A stretch of DNA of 64,000 nucleotides from the NCBI GenBank assembly GCA_021292105.1, contig CM037871.1, positions 14,300,196 to 14,364,195 on the forward strand, written 5' to 3'. Below are positions 55,413-64,000 of this stretch, piece after piece. The notes below the pieces were generated by a model. That model did not search any database. It had not been told where the DNA came from and saw nothing but the letters and a program-made list of their open reading frames with translations. The DNA is from Anadara kagoshimensis (Eukaryota > Mollusca > Bivalvia > Arcoida > Arcidae). Made by a program: the position numbers and the translations under genes. The first letter of the stretch is position 1. The number at the start of each line of letters is the position of its first letter.

Positions 55413-55465
55413 AATCTTTTTTTTTTTTTTTTTTTTTGGGGGGGGGGGGGAGGGGGAGGGGGTAG
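55413..55465. repeat. (T)n(G)n tract
   Basis: About 22 T, then 13 G, then further GGGGG runs split by single A. The G part fits a strong G-quadruplex pattern. It lies about 80 bp beyond the receptor's stop codon, in its likely 3' UTR, where the transcript would carry C and A runs. Confidence 0.9.
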
Positions 55466-55540
55466 CTTCTCCTTATTTACAAAAATTAACAACAAAAAGT
55501 TCTTTGTGGCATATATATGTGTACTTACACAATGACATCA

Positions 55541-56716
55541 TCAAACGACAGTGCTTGTCTGTGATGACGTCACATTACGTCCATAATATTTTACATTGCA
55601 CCATAATTTTTGGAACAGGCAATTATGAATTGAATGGAACATGTTTTTAATCGTCGATCTGAAACGTTTGACTGTCGCAAGGTAGATAAAAATATTACAG
55701 GAATATTGGGATAATCCAATTTCGTCGATAATCTGTTTAATTAAGAAATATGTAAAATAATTTCTCCATGTAGGATCGGTAGCCATTTCTGATACCGGAG
55801 TATAAACAGAACCAATCGGTATTTCGTGTTGTATTGTATAAGCAATCGTTGCAGATAAAGTTGTAAAAATTCTGTAAAATGATACTACCAATAAAGTCAA
55901 GGTTGACGGAGAAAGGTTGGATTCACGGATACCAACTTTACAAGTACTATTTCGTCTAAGCTCTGAACTCTGTTCCATAAAAGCAATGCTTTTATTTGCC
56001 GCCCGCAATACAAATATATTGAGAACAAAAACTGTGAACGGAAAAACACCAAACATAACAGTGTCAATGGTCCAGGACCAAGTAGAGAAGAATTCCGATC
56101 GAGGTCCGGTGCAATCGTCGTTTTTAAAAATCCAACCTTCATATTGCACAGCTGAAATCATCAGAGCGAACAGAATAATGGCACAAATTTCCTTCCGTGC
56201 CCTTCTGTGACGAGAAAACCTGTCACATTTAAATGGCCGTATCGTTGATATGAATCGTTCTAGAGTAAATCCAAACACAAGTAATGGACTCATGTATTGT
56301 GTAAACATGTAAAAGATAAAGAAGACGGGACACCATATTGGAACTCCCAACGTTGGAATCATCCAAGCAAAATGCAATTCCTTGAACACGTGTAAGCACA
56401 ATAACAACAAATCACATATGGCTAACACGATAAGATACAAAGCTGAAGTGCTGTTTTTCCTCATCTGTTTTTCATTCCACACTTTAATTGTGATAATATT
56501 CCCGAAAAATCCAATGAAATACCAAAATGGCGTCACGAATCTATCCACAAACACCGCTGTAGGCGCATAAATACTGGCAATACAGTAAAACCATGGCCAT
56601 TCGTGAATGTGGGTTTCATTTGTTCCAGTAGATTGACACAACTGGGAAATATTTAGATCTTCACTAGAATTAATTGAAAAAGGCAAAAACGTCGAATTCT
56701 GCGTCGTTTCAGCCAT
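55541..56716 (-). CDS. Rhodopsin-class GPCR, orphan peptide-receptor type
   Basis: A 391-residue seven-transmembrane receptor in one exon. The N-terminal tail (1-60) has four N-glycosylation sequons (N7, N16, N22, N33). Approximate helices: TM1 61-80 with the GN pair (N73), TM2 91-113 with the family aspartate D102, TM3 126-152 with C129, TM4 176-196, TM5 214-238 with P226, TM6 270-295, TM7 321-346. C202 in the second extracellular loop can bond C129. The DRY motif is E153-R154-F155; NPxxY is N341-I-F-I-Y345, with Pro replaced; TM6 lacks the usual CWxP. These changes are common in lophotrochozoan peptide-receptor-like GPCRs (FMRFamide- or TRH-receptor-like). Ligand and G protein are unknown. 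The ATG context (C at -3, G at +4) is moderate; no upstream in-frame Met competes. Confidence 0.92.
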   Translation of the reverse strand: MAETTQNSTFLPFSINSSEDLNISQLCQSTGTNETHIHEWPWFYCIASIYAPTAVFVDRFVTPFWYFIGFFGNIITIKVWNEKQMRKNSTSALYLIVLAICDLLLLCLHVFKELHFAWMIPTLGVPIWCPVFFIFYMFTQYMSPLLVFGFTLERFISTIRPFKCDRFSRHRRARKEICAIILFALMISAVQYEGWIFKNDDCTGPRSEFFSTWSWTIDTVMFGVFPFTVFVLNIFVLRAANKSIAFMEQSSELRRNSTCKVGIRESNLSPSTLTLLVVSFYRIFTTLSATIAYTIQHEIPIGSVYTPVSEMATDPTWRNYFTYFLIKQIIDEIGLSQYSCNIFIYLATVKRFRSTIKNMFHSIHNCLFQKLWCNVKYYGRNVTSSQTSTVV

Positions 56717-56954
56717 ATGTTATCACAAAAAATAACGTTTCACCTGACGTGGACTTTTCAATGCAAGATTATCATGATTTTCACGACTTTAAAGAAATTT
56801 TATTTCAACACAGATTATCATTCCCGCGACTTCAAAACAATTTTATTCCAACACAATCTTGAAAAATATTTAAAATTCTTGTCAAGTTGAATTTAATCTT
56901 TGTGACAATTCTAAAATCTTTGCAAATTTTAACTTCCAATTAATAATAATTATT
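56717..56954. other. 5' flank of the receptor gene
   Basis: Contains a local direct repeat (AAATTTTATTTCAACACA at 56797 and AATTTTATTCCAACACA at 56840). No clear TATA box on the minus strand. Confidence 0.4.
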
Positions 56955-57510
56955 ACATAACTGTCCGTTTGAAATTATGATTAATCCTGTCCTGCTTAAA
57001 ATTAAATCTTTGAACCATAACACGGGTACAAAAAATCTTCAAATTAATGAATAAATGGTTGTCCGCTTGAAACTATAATTAATCCTGTCCAGCGAAATGA
57101 AATCCCTGAAACAATAACACAGGTCTTTGTATCAATACTCTTCAAAATAATAAATAAGTGGTTGTTCATTTGAAATTATGATTAATCCTGTCCAGCTTAT
57201 CTTTGAAACAAAAACAAAAGTCTTTGTACAAATTATCTTTAAATTTATAAATAGATGCTTTTTCCGTTTGAAATTATTATTAATCCTGTCCAGCTAACTT
57301 AAATTTGTGAAACAATAACACAAATTGATGTACTAATACAATAAGTCGTTGTCCATTCAAAATTATAATTAATCCTGTCCAGCTAACTTCAAATTTTGAA
57401 ACAATAACACAGGTCTTTGTACCAATATTCTAAGTCGTTGTCTATTTAAAATTATAATTAATCCTGTCCAGCTAATCTTTGAAACAATAATCCAGGTCTT
57501 GGCAAATTGG
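56955..57510. repeat. Minisatellite, 90-104-bp unit, upstream of the receptor
   Basis: Six units based on ATTATAATTAATCCTGTCCA GCTAA, TTTGAAACAATAACACAGGT and CTTTGTACCAAT. It lies 240-800 bp upstream of the receptor start codon, so length change there could affect its promoter; that is inference. Confidence 0.85.
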
Positions 57511-57877
57511 ATTTAAGCTATAAAATAAAATAAACATAAAATAACTTATAACATGTTGATGCAAACGACATTTGCCAGATATCGAATTAAATTCTATAGT
57601 TTCATTAAATAACTAGCTGAATAAATTGATTTTCTAAAATGAGCCAGACAACGGATAAAGATAATATATATCATATATATCTGCTGTGTAATAATGGAAA
57701 CTTCTCGCGAAAGTAAATCTGTTGTTCAGACTATCAGCTGGTTATTAGTCAAAGCCAATATAGGAAGCTGCCCCCTTAAACGCTCCTGGATATAATTGCC
57801 GTGACAGAAACATGAAACATTAGGACTTAGTCGGTTGTTTATAGAACATCATTTACGTGGATACATCGACATATAGT
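57511..57877. other. Intergenic stretch, nothing recognised
   Basis: No supported frame or repeat unit. Confidence 0.4.
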
Positions 57878-58102
57878 GTGGCGAGTTTGACCTGGCCGTT
57901 TGACTTTGTATTACAATATTAGTTTGGGCTAATAGACTATTTGATTAGGGAAGACATCATGTTACATTACCATACCACCTGTTAACCAATATTAATATCA
58001 TCTATTACATATCAACTAATGGTTTCTTAAATTACACAATGTATTATATATATTTGAATATTCAAATTAAAGGTTATTAAACGGCCAGGTCAAACTTGAC
58101 GC
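57878..58102. mobile_element. MITE H, full copy
   Basis: Left GGCGAGTTTGACCTGGCCGT TTGAC; right TTATTAAACGGCCAGGTCAA ACTTG. Length 225 bp. Only 25 bp separate it from the next MITE B. Confidence 0.75.
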
Positions 58103-58126
58103 AATTTACAACGTAAAACCGTTTAG

Positions 58127-58328
58127 ACAGTACAGACTGTCGAAAGTTTAACACTGAAATTAATGAAAAGGAGTTAAAGCTTGTCTGCCAAGTGACAAAG
58201 GTCATGATAACTAGTGACAGCAAGGCTACATAGAAAACAAATCGGCTGTCGAAAAGCTGCCGAAATATAGCCAATATGAGGTTCCAATTTGTTAGCATAG
58301 TGTCAAACGTTCGACTGGGCTTCACTAT
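58127..58328. mobile_element. MITE B, full copy
   Basis: Left ACAGTACAGACTGTCGAAAG TTTAACACTG; right TAGTGTCAAACGTTCGACTG GGC. Inner GTCGAAAAGCTGCCGAAATA TAG. Confidence 0.75.
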
Positions 58329-58492
58329 ATACCATACGCTGTGACTGTGATTTGAAGACTTTTTTGACAGGCATGGTGTTTTTTTGTGACTAATTGGAGT
58401 TTCAAACGCTACAATTATCTTGCAATTATGTCTCAGGGGGAAAAAGAAGAGCCTTGTTGAGAACCCAATTATTAAGACACCGGAGACGTAAA

Positions 58493-58700
58493 GTACAGTC
58501 CTGTAGAAAGTTTAACACTTAGCTAACAAATTAGTGGCCAATCAGATACTCAGTTTGGTCTCTTGTTAGCTATATCACTGCGACTGCATCTATCTATATC
58601 TTGCAGGCTTTCGGCCACTAACTATTCATATCCCGACCACTGGGTACCCCAGCTTTAAATCCTTTCAGTTAGCTCAGTGTTGAACTTTCGACAGTACTGC
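58493..58700. mobile_element. MITE B, full copy, reverse
   Basis: Left GTACAGTCCTGTAGAAAGTT TAACACTTAGC; right TTAGCTCAGTGTTGAACTTT CGACAGTACTGC. The inner TTGCAGGCTTTCGGCCACTA is the complement of the inner part of forward copies. Confidence 0.75.
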
Positions 58701-58931
58701 ATGTGAACTACCGCTTACATTATCGCCATTTGTGAAAACCGTCTTGATGATAATTATTATTGTCATTTTCTATCCATCACCAATATAATTATCAACTTAC
58801 ACATCCCGAAAAAATCAGAACTGTTTAATTTAAAGGCTTCGTTTATACAATGGCTGTCCCTTAGCGCCATTCAAAACAACACTGCGTTGTACCACAATTA
58901 CAATGAGAATTTCTACATATAAGAAAAATAA

Positions 58932-59165
58932 AGTACAGTACGGACCTGTCGAAAATTTAACGCTGAGATAACAAAAAGGAGTCCAAGCTCGGCTGCCGAG
59001 TGGCTGCGATTTAATTAGTTTGTGGCCGAAAAATGCCGAGACATGCATGGCAACTGCCGAAAAACTATCAAGAGAAAACTAATGAAGACGCGAGATTATC
59101 TGCCGATTCGACACTAATTTGTTCCCGTAATGTTCAACTTTCGAATTCGACAGGGCTGTACTGTA
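58932..59165. mobile_element. MITE B, full copy
   Basis: Left GTACAGTACGGACCTGTCGA AAATTTAACGC; right ACTTTCGAATTCGACAGGGC TGTACTGTA. Inner GTCCAAGCTCGGCTGCCGAG TGGC. Confidence 0.75.
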
Positions 59166-59287
59166 TTGTACTAAATGAAAACCTTTTGTTGAATTTTGCA
59201 AACGCATTTCATTATAATGCATTATAACGCATTTACATGAGCTTTGCGTTATAACTCCAATACAATGTACTTTATTTTACAATCAGG

Positions 59288-59775
59288 TGTAATGATATGA
59301 AAAATTATATAAAAATAGACCCAAACATTTTCTTTCGGTTATATTTTATATAAGGTTAATTATCAGGTCATCCTCAGGTCAATGGTCAGGTAAGCCTTTA
59401 CCTCCAGGCAATTATTAAATAACGTACAGCCTGGACATTACATGATGTATGCACCTTTGTCCAATTGACCTTACAAATTATTATATTTGGTAAAAGGTTC
59501 AGGTCATGCTCTAACCTTCTGTTACCTAACAGAAGAGTATAAAAGGTTGTCGCAGGTTTCACTCGACACACACACACACACACACACACACACCTGGACA
59601 CACGCCTGGACATCTACACACAGATTCAGCACCAGACACCATGAACTTTAGAGGACACCACAATAAAACTACTATAGAGAACAGGATCTTCTCCTTGTTG
59701 TTATTATGTCATCAAATGCAGTATCCCATCACTTCAGTACACAAGTGTTAGGGCTTACTCTTACATGGTAACTGA
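59288..59775 (+). mobile_element. Possible solo LTR or promoter-bearing repeat
   Basis: Order of signals as in an LTR: a TATA box TATAAAA at 59538, a (CA)n run at 59567-59594, and AATAAA at 59662. The boundaries TGTAATGATATG and ...CTCTTACA are suggested by the TG...CA rule, not proved; no matching target duplication. Upstream of the TATA box two AGGTCA half-sites are spaced by five bases (59365 and 59376). ATG at 59641 opens a frame of only 36 codons. Confidence 0.35.
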
Positions 59776-59899
59776 TATTTTTGCGTGGCATTAACAGGCT
59801 TTTGTTAAAGATTCACCAAAAAGTAATATGAAGTGCCATCTTAAAATGACAACATAGAGAAGAAATGGAAGTTTAGCCTCATGACATCAACCACAAACA

Positions 59900-60070
59900 T
59901 ACAACGGTCATGGTTCAAATCACAATCCCAGAAGCGAAGTTAAAGCTGTAAAAATTGGCAAATGAAGTTAAACTCTTGATCTTCTACCAAGAATGTGGGT
60001 GCTCCGGAATGATATCCGCGTTCTAAAACCTAGATACAACCATCGCATGCGGAAACAGAATTGAGAATTT
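59900..60070 (+). repeat. Repeat A, 5' half
   Basis: GGTTCAAATCACAATCCCAG AAGCGAAGT, TGATCTTCTACCAAGAATGT GGGTGCTCCGGAATGATA and ACCTAGATACAACCATCGCA TGCGG follow the plus-strand order. Confidence 0.6.
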
Positions 60071-60374
60071 AGAAAATAAAACTATTGAACGTTAAATGTT
60101 TCAAAGACTTTTTAGGATTCATAGACATCATGCTGATTTGTAATCAGCGTTCTTCGTTGTATACAGTTCCCGTAGTTGAAACAAGTTCTATGGAAGCGCA
60201 AGCAGAGTTTTACATCGAAAATTGATCATGATACACGAAATCGGTTTCTAAGATCTTTTCAAACGACCCTAGAGCAAATAGTAACCGAGAACCGGCTTAG
60301 AAACATCCCAAGCACAGCTGAACGGGAGGAAGAATTTTATATTAAACAGAGCATGCGCAACTCAATATCAAACG

Positions 60375-60455
60375 CAACATACCAATCCATGTCCAAACCA
60401 CAATTCAAAAGCAAAGTAAAAAAAACTTTCAAACAAAACTGGCAAACCTAGTTAA
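60375..60455 (+). repeat. Repeat A, end fragment
   Basis: CATACCAATCCATGTCCAAA CCACAATTCAAAAGCAAAGT and AACTGGCAAACCTAGTTAAA C. The 91-codon frame at 60176-60451 runs into this repeat and has no recognisable domain. Confidence 0.6.
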
Positions 60456-60804
60456 ACAAGAATGATAAAAAAGATTTTAAATATCATATGCAACAAAATA
60501 CTCTACAATCATCATGTATTATAAAGGTGTGTTATCTTCCAGATACACGGCTTTAACATGCATGATTGCAACCATTGATACGCCCAGGTTATCCACTGCA
60601 CGTGAGGAAATGTATTCATACATCTGCACATTGCGTGGTTTTGAAACCTTTTGAAATACGTTTGTTAAATCTAAAATGTAGTATAAATAAAATTTAAATG
60701 ATGAAAAATTTGCGAAATAAATAAAGTTTAATTTGAGAAAACAAATATTTGAATCAGTTCTCTAGTTAAAAATAAATTTGAAATAAATAAACTATTTCAA
60801 CAAA

Positions 60805-60809
60805 TAAAA

Positions 60810-60846
<37 letters not shown>

Positions 60847-61232
60847 GATCATAGACCAACTTATATTCTAAAAATAGATAGATGAGATGAGTGAGTGAGT
60901 AATGGTGTTTAACGTCCCAGCCAAGAATATTTCACTTATATCGAGACGTCGCCAGCTATAGGCGAAAGTGCAGAAATTTTGCCTGTGCGTTGCGCTTATG
61001 GCATTATACAGCAGGGTTCTTTAGCGTGCCAAGCCCACCGTGACACGGGACCTCGTTTATTTTAAGTTCCCATCCGAAAGAACCGTGACTTTCATTTCGT
61101 AATGCCGAGTGCTTGGCGAAAGAACAGTCACTACCCACTTTCAAGTCTTGGGTCATACCCGGCCGGGGTTCGAACCCACGACCTCCCACTTACGGAGCGA
61201 GCACTCTGCCAACTGAGCTTCCGCAGTGGTTT

Positions 61233-61266
<34 letters not shown>

Positions 61267-61420
61267 TTAACTATTTGACGAACTAATTGATAAATAAATA
61301 AATAAATAAATAAATAAATTGATCATAGACCAACTTATCAACTAAAATAAATTAGATAGATAGATAGATAGATGGATTAACTAATCGACTGACAAATAAA
61401 TAAATAAATAAATCAGCATC
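60805..61420. repeat. Cluster of tetranucleotide repeats around a SINE
   Basis: (AAAT)n at 60805-60845, (GATA)n at 61233-61263, (AAAT)n at 61288-61318, (GATA)n at 61352-61374 and (AAAT)n at 61393-61412. ATTGATCATAGACCAACTTA T occurs twice (60845, 61317), so part of the cluster is a local duplication. Confidence 0.85.
60901..61230 (-). mobile_element. tRNA-derived SINE (SINE-2), reference copy
   Basis: On the minus strand: head CCACTGCGGAAGCTCAGTTG GCAGAGTGCTCGC, B box TGGGTTCGAACCCCG, body CACTCGGCATTACGAAATGA and GTGTCACGGTGGGCTTGGC, tail GCGACGTCTCGATATAAGTG AAATATTCTTGGCTGGGACG and (ACTC)n. Few apparent mutations in the boxes suggest a young copy. Confidence 0.85.
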
Positions 61421-61429
61421 AATTGACAA

Positions 61430-62380
61430 GCAACTAAATGGATCTATTAATTATGATGATACTTCATATATCTTGTTCAATTACTGTATTGTATATACTC
61501 AACATACATGTAAAAGTTAAGGACCACATCAAAAACATGATTTAATTTTATAGAACGTAAATCATATCATTTCCTCATCACACGATTCGTAATGTCATGA
61601 ATGGCATTCAATTACATGGACAAATAATTTTGCATTATACAATTTTAAACAAGACCAAACTACAGACAGATAGCTATAGGTTATATATTTTCAGTTTTGG
61701 AATTTTATTTCAAATTTTACATCGGTCTCTTACTTTTTTGTCGAGAATATATTGTGATTAAACTGTAACAAATTATATAACAATATAAAGAGATATATTT
61801 ACTTTTTATATATAAAATATCATTAATTATACATGTATAACATATCATAATAATTACCTTGAGTTTTTTTTCAAACCAACAAAAACCACCCTCATACCTT
61901 TATAAAGGTTGTCTCTTCAGGATCCATCAGCTATTGTGAAAGTCTCAAAGAATATTAATACATGTTTTAAACTAAGGCGTTCCGAACAAAACAATCCTAT
62001 TTGTAAATTACTTTTGGTTCAATATGACTTCGAAGCACTTCACCTACTATGATTTCACACTAAGGCGTTATAAACATTATTTCCTTTTTAAAAACGCATT
62101 TCCTTTTTATCGATATAATATCCTCAATACACTATGTTACTGTATTATGTTTAATGCTGTTGCATGTATTTATTACGTTTTTTCGGATTATTGACACATA
62201 CTTTTAACGTATGTGATGATATAAAATGTCAAATGTCAAAAAAACCTCCAAATTAATGTTTAGAATCACCTGCATCGAGAATCAACAAATGTAAATTCAT
62301 TCTTTATTACGATTATCGTAATTGTCATGTCACTCGCACTTTAACGGTTGAAGGTTCAAGCTACTTGTAAGTTTTGAATG
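61430..62380. other. Intergenic stretch, nothing recognised
   Basis: AT-rich without supported frame or unit. Confidence 0.4.
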
Positions 62381-62384
62381 CAGA

Positions 62385-62845
62385 GATGTCGGAATATTTC
62401 ATTTGTTGATGCTGTAAGCGGAAAGTATTTAAATTTTTGATCACCGAAAGAGTCCGTTTGTTGTTGTCGTAAGCGGCAAGCATTCCGAATTCCGAAACAG
62501 TCAGTTTGTTGTTGATTTAAGTGGCAGATATTGCAATTTCTGAGAGAGTCCGTTTGTTATGGTTGTAAGCGGTAAAAATTCCGACTTCCAAAACAGTCAG
62601 TTTGTTGTTAATTTAAGTGACTAGTATTCCAACTTCCGAAAAAGTCCGTTTGTCGTTGTTGTAAGCGGCTAGTATTCCGACTTCCGAAAGAGTCCGTTTG
62701 TTGTTGCTGTAAACGGCTAGTATTCCGACTTCCGAAAGAGTCCGTTTGTTGTTGTTGTAAGCGGCTAGTATTCCGATTCCGAAAAAGCCCGTTTGTTGTT
62801 GTTGTAAGCGGCAAATATTCAGATTTCTGAAAGAGTCCGTATGAG
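62385..62845. repeat. Minisatellite, 48-bp unit
   Basis: About nine to ten units of TTCCGAAAGAGTCCGTTTGT, TGTTGTTGTAAGCGGCTAGT and ATTCCGAC. The central units keep exactly 48 bp, so on the minus strand a 16-residue motif (RNTSRLQQQQTDSFGS) repeats in frame for about 68 codons. No start context or splice signal supports translation. Confidence 0.85.
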
Positions 62846-62967
62846 TCTCCTATTTTTATGAAAGATCACCTACCATTCAAAAAATATTATGTCCCTTGCG
62901 TAAATGTTGATGCTACAGTTTTTTCATGTATTATTCCGCGTGTCAGTAAACTAATATTTAGTAACTA

Positions 62968-63170
62968 CACTACAGACCTGTCGAAAGTTTAACACAAGCT
63001 TACGAATGGGTAGTTCATATCGGACGCCTCGTTACTGATATCTCGACAAGTTTTTGGTTATAACTTTTTATTTGGCATCTGTATTTGACCATTTGCTATC
63101 AGTATCTCGGTCACTGGAAATCAATGCTTCGGCTTCTTTTCGTTCAAACAATTGACAGGTCTGTATTGTA
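62968..63170. mobile_element. MITE B, full copy
   Basis: Left ACTACAGACCTGTCGAAAGT TTAACAC; right AACAATTGACAGGTCTGTAT TGTA. Inner ACTGATATCTCGACAAG matches reverse-oriented copies. Confidence 0.7.
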
Positions 63171-63754
63171 AAGGGTTGTTTTCTACATTCCAACCTCAAT
63201 GATTCAACCTTACGTTCTCTTGTATAAAGACCTTAACATCAAAGATTATTTCAAGAACTAATCAAGCTAATATATCTGGTTTACTTCTCCTTAAGAATCG
63301 GTGTATGTATAATTATATATAGATTACTCATATGTAGTTTGTGCTATGTGGTAATAATATATTCTTAAGAGTTTGTACATTGACTGTCTATGTGGACATT
63401 AGAGGATGTCGACCATGATAGGTCATTGACATCACATCAGGAAAGATTTGTAGACTTATTTATATAATAGTTCTTTATTTATTTACTTGGTTGTTGTTTT
63501 ATTCTTGCTCTTATTACTCTGCCTTATTAAAACATTTATATTGAGATCTCACCAGTGGTACATATTTCAGATCATATCGTCTCTTACCATGCTTACCGCA
63601 CAGACACCATCTTGGATAGAATTATGTGTTATAAAGGATGGCATTGCGATTGCCAACGGTCATTGGCTATTTCTGATTAATGCCCCTACAATCTCTAAAA
63701 TAATATTATTCTCGTTCTAAGTTTAAGATTTTGGCTTTGGCGTAAAAATCCATT
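63171..63754. other. Intergenic stretch, nothing recognised
   Basis: The 77-codon frame at 63487-63720 is hydrophobic but has no recognisable motif. Confidence 0.4.
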
Positions 63755-64000
63755 GCTCTATATACTGTAGATTACTTTGAATTCGCGAGTATCAGATTTT
63801 GCGTGTCGACTTTTATGTTTCCATTTCGCGAAAATGTACATTGCGACCACAATCTATATAAATATTAAAATTCGCGATCGATTGACAATTATCCCTCTTT
63901 TTATAGACGTTTTGTCTTGTTATATGTTGATTTCACTACCATAGACAATTGCCGGCGTGTTTTTTTTTTATTTGGTTTTTCAATTTTCGCGATTCTTGGG
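63755..64000 (+). repeat. MITE J-like element, cut by the window end
   Basis: Starts TATATACTGTAGATTACTTT GAATTCGCGAG and repeats TTCGCGAAAATG- and AATTTTCGCGATTC-type motifs as in 52776-52993. Confidence 0.5.

Overview
The window is AT-rich, intron- and repeat-dominated nuclear DNA from an animal. I think it is a marine bivalve mollusc. The evidence is several tRNA-derived SINEs with lophotrochozoan-style tails (ending in GACGTTAA... followed by short CAAC or TCAA runs), GGACGG-bearing repeats of a kind I associate with bivalve genomes, a single-exon B-box/propeller protein and a single-exon orphan peptide-type GPCR. Both gene types belong to families that are strongly expanded in bivalves. 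The assignment to mollusc is inference; no species can be named from the sequence.

Only two convincing protein-coding genes are visible. One is a RING-less double-B-box (TRIM-like) protein of 447 residues at 37777-39120 (+). The other is a rhodopsin-class seven-transmembrane receptor of 391 residues at 55541-56716 (-). Each has its whole coding region in one exon. They are 16 kb apart, point towards each other and show no sign of working together. I found no rRNA, no functional tRNA gene and no CRISPR array.

Nearly everything else is mobile or repeated DNA. Region 1-20 kb holds many copies of an interspersed repeat (called repeat A here), an internally deleted Tc1/mariner element with an intact TA target duplication, a 512-bp foldback element made of short subrepeats, two long-TIR MITEs, and a two-unit array whose units each end in a very long hairpin. 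At 20.3 kb there is a near-perfect short-stem-III type I hammerhead ribozyme. Region 21-34 kb is SINEs, MITE families B, H, C and J (some nested in one another), tandem arrays and (AT)n/(T)n/(AG)n runs. At 35-36.3 kb two tandem units each start with a 142-bp palindrome and carry a fragment that looks like the N-terminal helical domain of Crypton/DUF3504-type proteins. After the B-box gene, 40.9-45.0 kb is bounded by 50-bp inverted repeats with one mismatch and has mirrored subterminal motifs, so it may be a 4.1-kb transposon with other repeats inserted. It contains a LINE 3' end. Region 46-51 kb contains a tandem duplication invaded by a third palindrome-bearing element, plus two minisatellites. 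Region 56.9-64 kb has a minisatellite upstream of the receptor, a run of MITE B copies, a possible solo LTR with TATA box and poly(A) signal, and a 48-bp minisatellite.

The window shows no new multi-gene system. The most interesting items are the hammerhead ribozyme, three sequence-unrelated elements that share one architecture (a long near-perfect hairpin with a small GC-rich palindromic tip), and the dense layering of short inverted-repeat elements, whose nesting gives relative ages.
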